Shown here one piece after another: positions 58,755-64,000 of a stretch of DNA of 64,000 nt. The DNA lies in assembly GCA_035048495.1 (NCBI GenBank), contig CM068551.1, positions 12,960,248 through 13,024,247 on the forward strand, written 5' to 3'. The notes beneath the pieces were generated by a model. It was not told where the DNA came from. It did not search any database and saw nothing but the letters and a program-made list of their open reading frames with translations. The position numbers were made by a program, and so were the translations under genes. This DNA comes from Euptelea pleiosperma. Taxonomy: Eukaryota > Streptophyta > Magnoliopsida > Ranunculales > Eupteleaceae. Every line of letters begins with the position of its first letter. The first letter of the stretch is position 1.

Positions 58755-59290
58755 TGATGGCGCGGTTTCCAGATTCCGAGCAAATGCATTCTATGCAGGG
58801 GCAACGAAGAAACCACCAACCACTTGCTTATCCATTGCCGAGTATCGAAGAGCATTTGGGATCATTTTCTCTACCTCTTCGGAATCTCCTGGGTGTTCCC
58901 CAGGTCGGTGTTTGACACTTTTGGTGGCTGGAGTTCTGCAGCTTTCTCTTCAAGTGGACGCAAGTTGTGGAGGATTCTTCCTTTCGCCATTTGTTGGGAA
59001 TTGTGGAAGGAACGAAATCAATGCACGTTTGAAGACAAAGAGGCCCAATTAGAGGATATCTTATTGAATATCAAGGCCACTTTATACCATTGGGGATCCA
59101 TTATTTCCGAGTTGCAAGGTTTCGGATTTGAGGATTACGTTTTTCGGTGGGAGCGTTTAATGATGTAGAGTTTGCTTTGTTTGGGGCCTTGTTCTTGCTC
59201 CCGCTTTGGTTTTCCTCAGTCTTTGTAGTTTCTCGGGGCCTTCTCAGCCCTTTTTTTATTAATATATCTTTTACCCATCAAAAAAAAAAT
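58755..59290 (+). pseudogene. LINE 3' end with zf-RVT domain
   Basis: Frame 58771-59166: IPSKCILCRGNEETTNHLLI then HC, KSIWDHFLYLF and ICWELWKERNQCTFED, the C-terminal zinc-finger region of plant LINE ORF2. It ends with WERLMM*, a short 3'-UTR, TTAATATATCTTTTACCCATC and an A tail at 59280-59289. 5'-truncated, the usual state of LINE insertions. In the CLASP 5' intron, antisense to it. Confidence 0.88.
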
Positions 59291-60124
59291 AATGAATTGA
59301 TGACTAGATATATCAGTGTTTGGCTCAGAATTGTCACCCATTAAGGTAAATCATTAAAAAGAAGAGCTTACAAACGTATTTTCTTATTTTATTTATATTT
59401 TATAGTTGATTCCTTTATTTAAAAATTTAGAGCATTTTTTACAAAAAATATTTGAGGCTTACGCATCGTATCGCCACAAGGCAAACCACCTCATACACAA
59501 CTCGTACTTTCTAAAACATTGAGAAAAAGAAAAACTGCAGATTCACCTTGAATGGCCATAAATGTTAATCAAAGCTATTCCTTGAGGTAAGCCTAATGGA
59601 GGGGCTTCTTCACTTTTTCCTATGGTTTCCCCACAGACCATCTTTTGGATATACCAATGGCTCCTAAATACTAATTCTTAGGATCACTAATACTAACAGG
59701 AAGAGATGCAATCCATGTGATTAAGCATTTGGCTAACATGAAGTTGATGAATTGGAACATCTACCCGTGTCTCACAACATGTTTCTTATTTATTGAATTT
59801 TCTTTTCCCGTCAAAATATCAATAAATAATCACAAACAAATGAAGGCCAATCTTACAACATGCATTGCAAAAAGAGAATAAAGAAGAGGTCACAAATATC
59901 TTATTTCTTTTAGAGGGTACCATGGTATTATAAGCCTTTAATGGATCAATGTATCACAACTGAGGCACAAAATATTGTCGATATGATTCATAATAGCTGG
60001 CTGCGCCATACAAGCACTCGTCACTCCAGTGAATGAGTGCTCTAATAAAGTCACTGGAAAAGAGGTACAACATGCATTCCTTCTTATACCTAATTAATTT
60101 GCTTGGAGCTACGCTTGTTTGTTC
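59291..60124. other. CLASP intron sequence, nothing recognised
   Basis: AT-rich, no repeat or coding signal. Confidence 0.4.
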
Positions 60125-61200
60125 TACACAATTTTTTTTATCAATAATGAAGAAATTTTATTCATAAGAAAAAAGATTACATACTAGGGAAAATCATTCC
60201 CAAGATACAAAAGGAAAAAACAAAAACAACCCTATAGGACAAACAATTGGCCAAGTGTCCAAAATTATATTTTCCCAATTAGAAACATAATATCAAGGTA
60301 CGAAGTCTCGGGATCGACCATCGGATCGGCCACCTCCGATCCCGATCCGGATCGGACCGATCTGGTGTGATCCCGAGACACAAAAAAATTTTAAAAAAAT
60401 CAAAAAAAAAAAAAATGCAGAAAAATCTTTAAAAAAAGCATAAAAATTTAAAATCAGAAAAAAAAAAAAAGCATTTCAGCCATATATGGAATCAAACAAG
60501 ATGTTTAGGAACTAGCTCTTTTTGTTTCTTGGAAGACTCTATTGAGGAAACCGATCTCCTGTTTCTATGTTAACACCAAGATGATGCCCCTCCATAATAC
60601 AAACATACATACACAGAAAACGAGAGGTAGATAGATGGGTTTTATGTGAAGGTGGTCTGAACTTAGGGTGTGAATCATCTAGAGAAAGGAGGTTTGATCT
60701 ATCCTCTTTGTCATGTCAAAGGGAGCTTTTGTTTTTGGTGTTGCTGTTGTAATTGTTTTTGGAGATTTGAGAGTCATTTCAGCTAGGGTTTGAGAGGAAT
60801 AGAGGAAAATGGGGGAGAAATGCCTAAAAAAACGCAAAAAAGTAGATCTTTGTCTTGGTGGGCTCCGATCGCAATCCGAATTGCCCGATACAACTCGGGA
60901 TCGCCCGATACTTCAAACCATGCATAATATTCTAACTTCGTACTCAAAACTCTTTCAATAGAGATACCAAATCAATCAAGAGCCGCCCAACAGTCCTACA
61001 CACCCCAAGCAATGGTCTACTAAGATCTTCAAAAATCTTTTTTTTGTATAAGTGTAGACTTTATTGAAAACAAAAGAGAGTACAAAGGGGCAACAAAGGT
61101 CTACTAAGATCTTCAAAAATCCTTTTTTTTTTTTATGTGTAGACTTTATTGAAAACAAAAGAGAGTACAAAGGGGCAGCAAAGGAGGTTGAGATCTTCAA
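60125..61200 (-). repeat. antisense LINE 3' tails, one split by a MITE
   Basis: Plus strand TTTTTTATCAATAATGAAG at 60130, then untranslated sequence, broken at 60294 and resumed at 60923. A further pair of near-identical 85-bp blocks (61030-61110, 61125-61200) contains TAGACTTTATTGAAAACAAA, each after a T tract. They look like 3' ends of short LINE copies running on the minus strand. Confidence 0.5.
60295..60922. mobile_element. Mutator-type MITE in a LINE tail
   Basis: Ends AAGGTACGAAGTCTCGGGAT and GATACTTCAAACCATG, with GATCGG/CCGATC-rich subterminal parts. Flanks CATAATATC (60286-60294) and CATAATATT (60923-60931) match at 8 of 9. Confidence 0.72.
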
Positions 61201-62300
61201 AAATCTGACTAAAAGTTCTATCCAAATACCCCAGCATAGAGCAAATGGAAAGATCTTCCACACAGATTTTCGCTAACAACAAACAGCCCAATCTTGCAAG
61301 GTCAATTCTCGATCCAGAAACTGCTTTAAAACACCATAAAGTGCAATTGAAGTACCTCAATTGCAAATGATAGCCTTGTAAAAAAATTGAGTAAAATTGA
61401 ATATGAAAAACAGCACGACTGTTAGTGCCCATCATAAAACCTTCAATAGCTCCACCTTATTATGACCTTTGAGTAAGCCTACTCAACCCTTCCGCAACCA
61501 AAGACAATAGAGCTCTGAAGGCCTGCAAGAGAACCATTTACCAAAGCTGAGAAAGAGGGCCTAGAAACACCTTAATACATTTCCTCCATTTGACTCAAAA
61601 CCTACTCTCAAAAATAATTTTTTGAGGAAATCCTAATATACATGATCATAAGCCTTCTCCATGATATAAAGGTGAGTCTCGGTCAATTGAAAAATCAAGA
61701 CGTCTTGACTAAAAGACTGTACAAACCAAGAAAATGGTAAGACAAACACAAAGCCGAGACATAAACCCAAGGATCATTCTGATCATCTTGAAAACCGAGA
61801 CTTCTCGACCAAGACATTCTAAGACAGAACAATACTTTGAACCATGGCCTTCTTTATGGAAAGTGCCACATAGAATCCCTCAAATCCAGCTAGGCAACCA
61901 TCTAAGGTGACCTACCCTTCACAAAAGCTCCTTGATACGAGTTGATGATAGACCCAACGCATGTCGAAGTCTAAAACCTTTAGCACCTTTAGCAGTTCTC
62001 CAAAAAGAGATACGATCAAGTTTCAAATAATCTAAATAAGGCCAGTAAGAATTACAGTTCATACAAAGTGTTGTATAGAGAGCCACTACCGCCACCTGAA
62101 TGCATTCATCCACCTCTACAATCAAACCATCTTCTTTGAGCCGAAATATGGAGTTCGACCTTCTTGCGTTAGCAATTCGATTGAAAAACTTTGTGATTTT
62201 GTTTCTTTCTTTGAAGCATTTTATTCTAGAATTTTAGCGCCAACTAATATATTCCATTTAAGCAATCTTTAATAATTCTTCCTCTACGGCTACTCTCTTT
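61201..62300 (-). pseudogene. LINE ORF2 fragment (linker to reverse transcriptase)
   Basis: Minus strand, right to left: KITKFFNRIANARR, FRLKEDGLIVEVDECIQVAV, YWPYLDYLKLDRISF, a degraded block, EKAYDHVY*DFLKK, RVGFESNGGNV, FGKWFSCRPS (equivalent to LVNGSP), and CTLWCFKAVSGSRIDLARLG. The order matches plant L1-type ORF2. Stops and shifts throughout. An insert at about 61665-61845 has AAGGTGAGTCTCGG and CTTTGAACCATG ends like the MITE at 60295. Confidence 0.75.
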
Positions 62301-63746
62301 GAACAGTCCTCCATAAACCATTGTTTTTCTCTTCCCACAACTTTTCTCCCAAAGCTATTGTTTTCTCAGCAAACCTTCACAACCATTTCCGAAGAAAAAC
62401 CATTTCATCTCCCTCGGGTTTGTAAGTCGTACCATATCTTAAATTTCAAAATCCATTCTTACAAGATGATATTTACTGGATTTTTTTATCAATAACAATA
62501 AATTTTTTACAACAAATAATAGGGAAGGAAAGAGGGAGTATACTAAAAAAGAAACAAATAAAAAGTCACACCAGCATCTTTGTACCACTACACAAATCAC
62601 CTCCTCGCCTGCTTGCATTTGTTTACCCCACCCTTAAAAGTCGCCACCAAGTTTCAGATCCCTTCAATAATGTGAGAAGTGAGATAACCTACCGGAAGCC
62701 AAACTTTTTACACAACTAATATACACAAATGAAGAAGAAGCTCCCTCTGATACAAGTCTACCTAAGTTCAAGCATTAAAAACTTTGATTCTCTGAAGAAG
62801 AGAAAAGAGATTTTAACTTACTTCAATTTGCATTCCCCAATAGCGCCAATGTAAACATAAATAACCCTCTCCTTGTTCCAAAAAAACGCTCTCAATCTTC
62901 GAAGAACCCACAATTACCAATCAAACACCCATCAAAATTGAGATTAATAGATCCTTTATAGGTGGGATTCAAGCTACTTTAGAAGTTAGATTACAACAAG
63001 AAGCCGAAGCCACTGTCCTTAAATCTCTCAAACATCACTAGTACCCAGGTTTAAAATCTCCGTCTCGGGGTATGTCCCAATAAGTTGAACAATCAAGACA
63101 TACAGCCCATGATGGTACGATACAAAGATGAGACCATAACAAGAAATAATGACACTAATCAATACAATACCAAGACAAGCCCCCATTTTATCGAACCAAT
63201 CATTCCAAACACTAAAACATCTCGTTGAGATATTGAAATGGTGCAATACTTTAAACCTTGACTGCTATGCACTCCTTAAACGCCTTTAATGTCAAGAACC
63301 AATAAACAACTACACCTTTATCTTCTCAATGATAACTTTTAGGCATAACAATCTGTTGTGAAAAATCCTTCAAATGACCCGACAAGATAGCTAGCAAGGA
63401 GAATCTCCAAACTATTTGGCCATTCTTGCACATCACACACGTGTGATGAGACTCGTGAAAAGACTTGATACTCCCTCCATTTTAAAATCATATCACAAGC
63501 ACTCATGCTTTTAACGCACCAACATCTATATCAATGCTTTGACCTTAGGCAGTGAACATGTCAATGAAGTCAACTGGGCCCAGCCTTGTATCCTTGGGCT
63601 TGCTTAATTTCAGCATGGCTCAGGCTTATGAGGCACTAAGCCCGGGCTCTGCTCATTAGAAATTTGCTAAACTCCGCTCTGCTCAACTCGTCAAATCTCC
63701 TTTGAGCACTTAAAGAGTACTTGGCTCAAGGCACTGAGCTCTAAAC
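62301..63746. other. CLASP intron sequence, mostly unrecognised repeats
   Basis: A probable antisense LINE tail lies at 62480-62530 (TTTTTTATCAATAACAATAA). A block at 63050-63265 opening GTTTAAAATCTCCGTCTCGG and closing ATACTTTAAACCTTGAC resembles the 60295 MITE family. No CLASP exon is found here. Confidence 0.4.
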
Positions 63747-64000
63747 TCAAGAGTACTACGACTGTGGAGAAGACAGTATTGCAATCATCCCTAGAGAGTG
63801 TCAAGGAGAAATCAGCTACGATTTTATTGCTCTATTAATGACATATCTATTTTTGGGGTTCTAAAATGTGTTAAATTCTTCTTATTACAATTAATAATGA
63901 ATAAACTCAAGAGTACTACGACTGTGGAGAAGACAGTATTGCAATCATCCCTAGAGAGTGTCAAGGAGAAATCAGCTACGATTTTATTGCTCTATTAATG
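63747..64000 (+). repeat. 157-bp tandem repeat running off the right edge
   Basis: ACTCAAGAGTACTACGACTG through CTCTATTAATG at 63747-63840 recurs identically at 63904-64000. The 63-bp spacer is seen once. The second unit ends at the window edge, so copy number is unknown. Confidence 0.92.

Noticed and set aside
57215..64000. Further 5' exons of CLASP
   Set aside because: I searched the minus strand for the expected TOG1/TOG2 blocks preceding GATDYPCF and found none; they must be to the right of the window.

Overview
The window reads as nuclear DNA of a flowering plant, probably a woody species with a large, transposon-rich genome. It is AT-rich, with spliced plant genes, kilobase-scale introns full of retroelement debris, and no operon-like or organellar content. 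The species cannot be named from the sequence.

Confident genes, all on the minus strand: (1) a two-exon type-C (ARR22/24-like) response regulator at 11990-12572; (2) a six-exon, 238-residue single-RRM RNA-binding protein at 27561-32806; (3) the 3' part of CLASP, the CLIP-associated microtubule protein, with 15 exons and 1131 codons of the usual ~1440 between 40789 and 57214. Its 5' exons lie past the right edge. Two probable plus-strand gene ends are weaker: exons at 19058-19096 and 24055-24134, and a terminal exon at 27121-27281. A second copy of the response-regulator locus at about 36.2-39.7 kb is a broken pseudogene.

Layout: 0-9.4 kb is nested retroelement debris (LINE RNase H, a copia integrase fragment, a putative plant transposon protein, a 2.3-kb solo LTR, a copia 3' end with its LTR). 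9.4-11.2 kb is a non-coding Mutator-like element. 11.4-15.2 kb holds the response regulator and a cluster of palindromic elements. 16-19 kb has a 47-bp minisatellite, a foldback Mutator-like element and a tRNA-derived SINE. 19.5-23.5 kb is a solo LTR carrying a second solo LTR inside it. 26.6 kb holds a complete miniature LTR element (TRIM). 27.5-32.8 kb is the RRM gene. 33-34.6 kb is a nest of two foldback families. 36-39.7 kb is the duplicated response-regulator segment. 40.8-64 kb is CLASP, whose giant introns contain a Harbinger-like element with four nested insertions, LINE fragments, pieces of two host genes (BSD-domain protein, ribosomal protein S5/uS7) and a second TRIM.

Many insertions can be dated relative to one another because their target-site duplications are readable: 5 bp for LTR elements, 9 bp for Mutator-like elements, 3 bp (TAA) for the Harbinger-like element. 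No biochemical pathway links the genes. The most informative content is the transposon stratigraphy, the exact splice models, and the chimeric gene fragments inside a CLASP intron.
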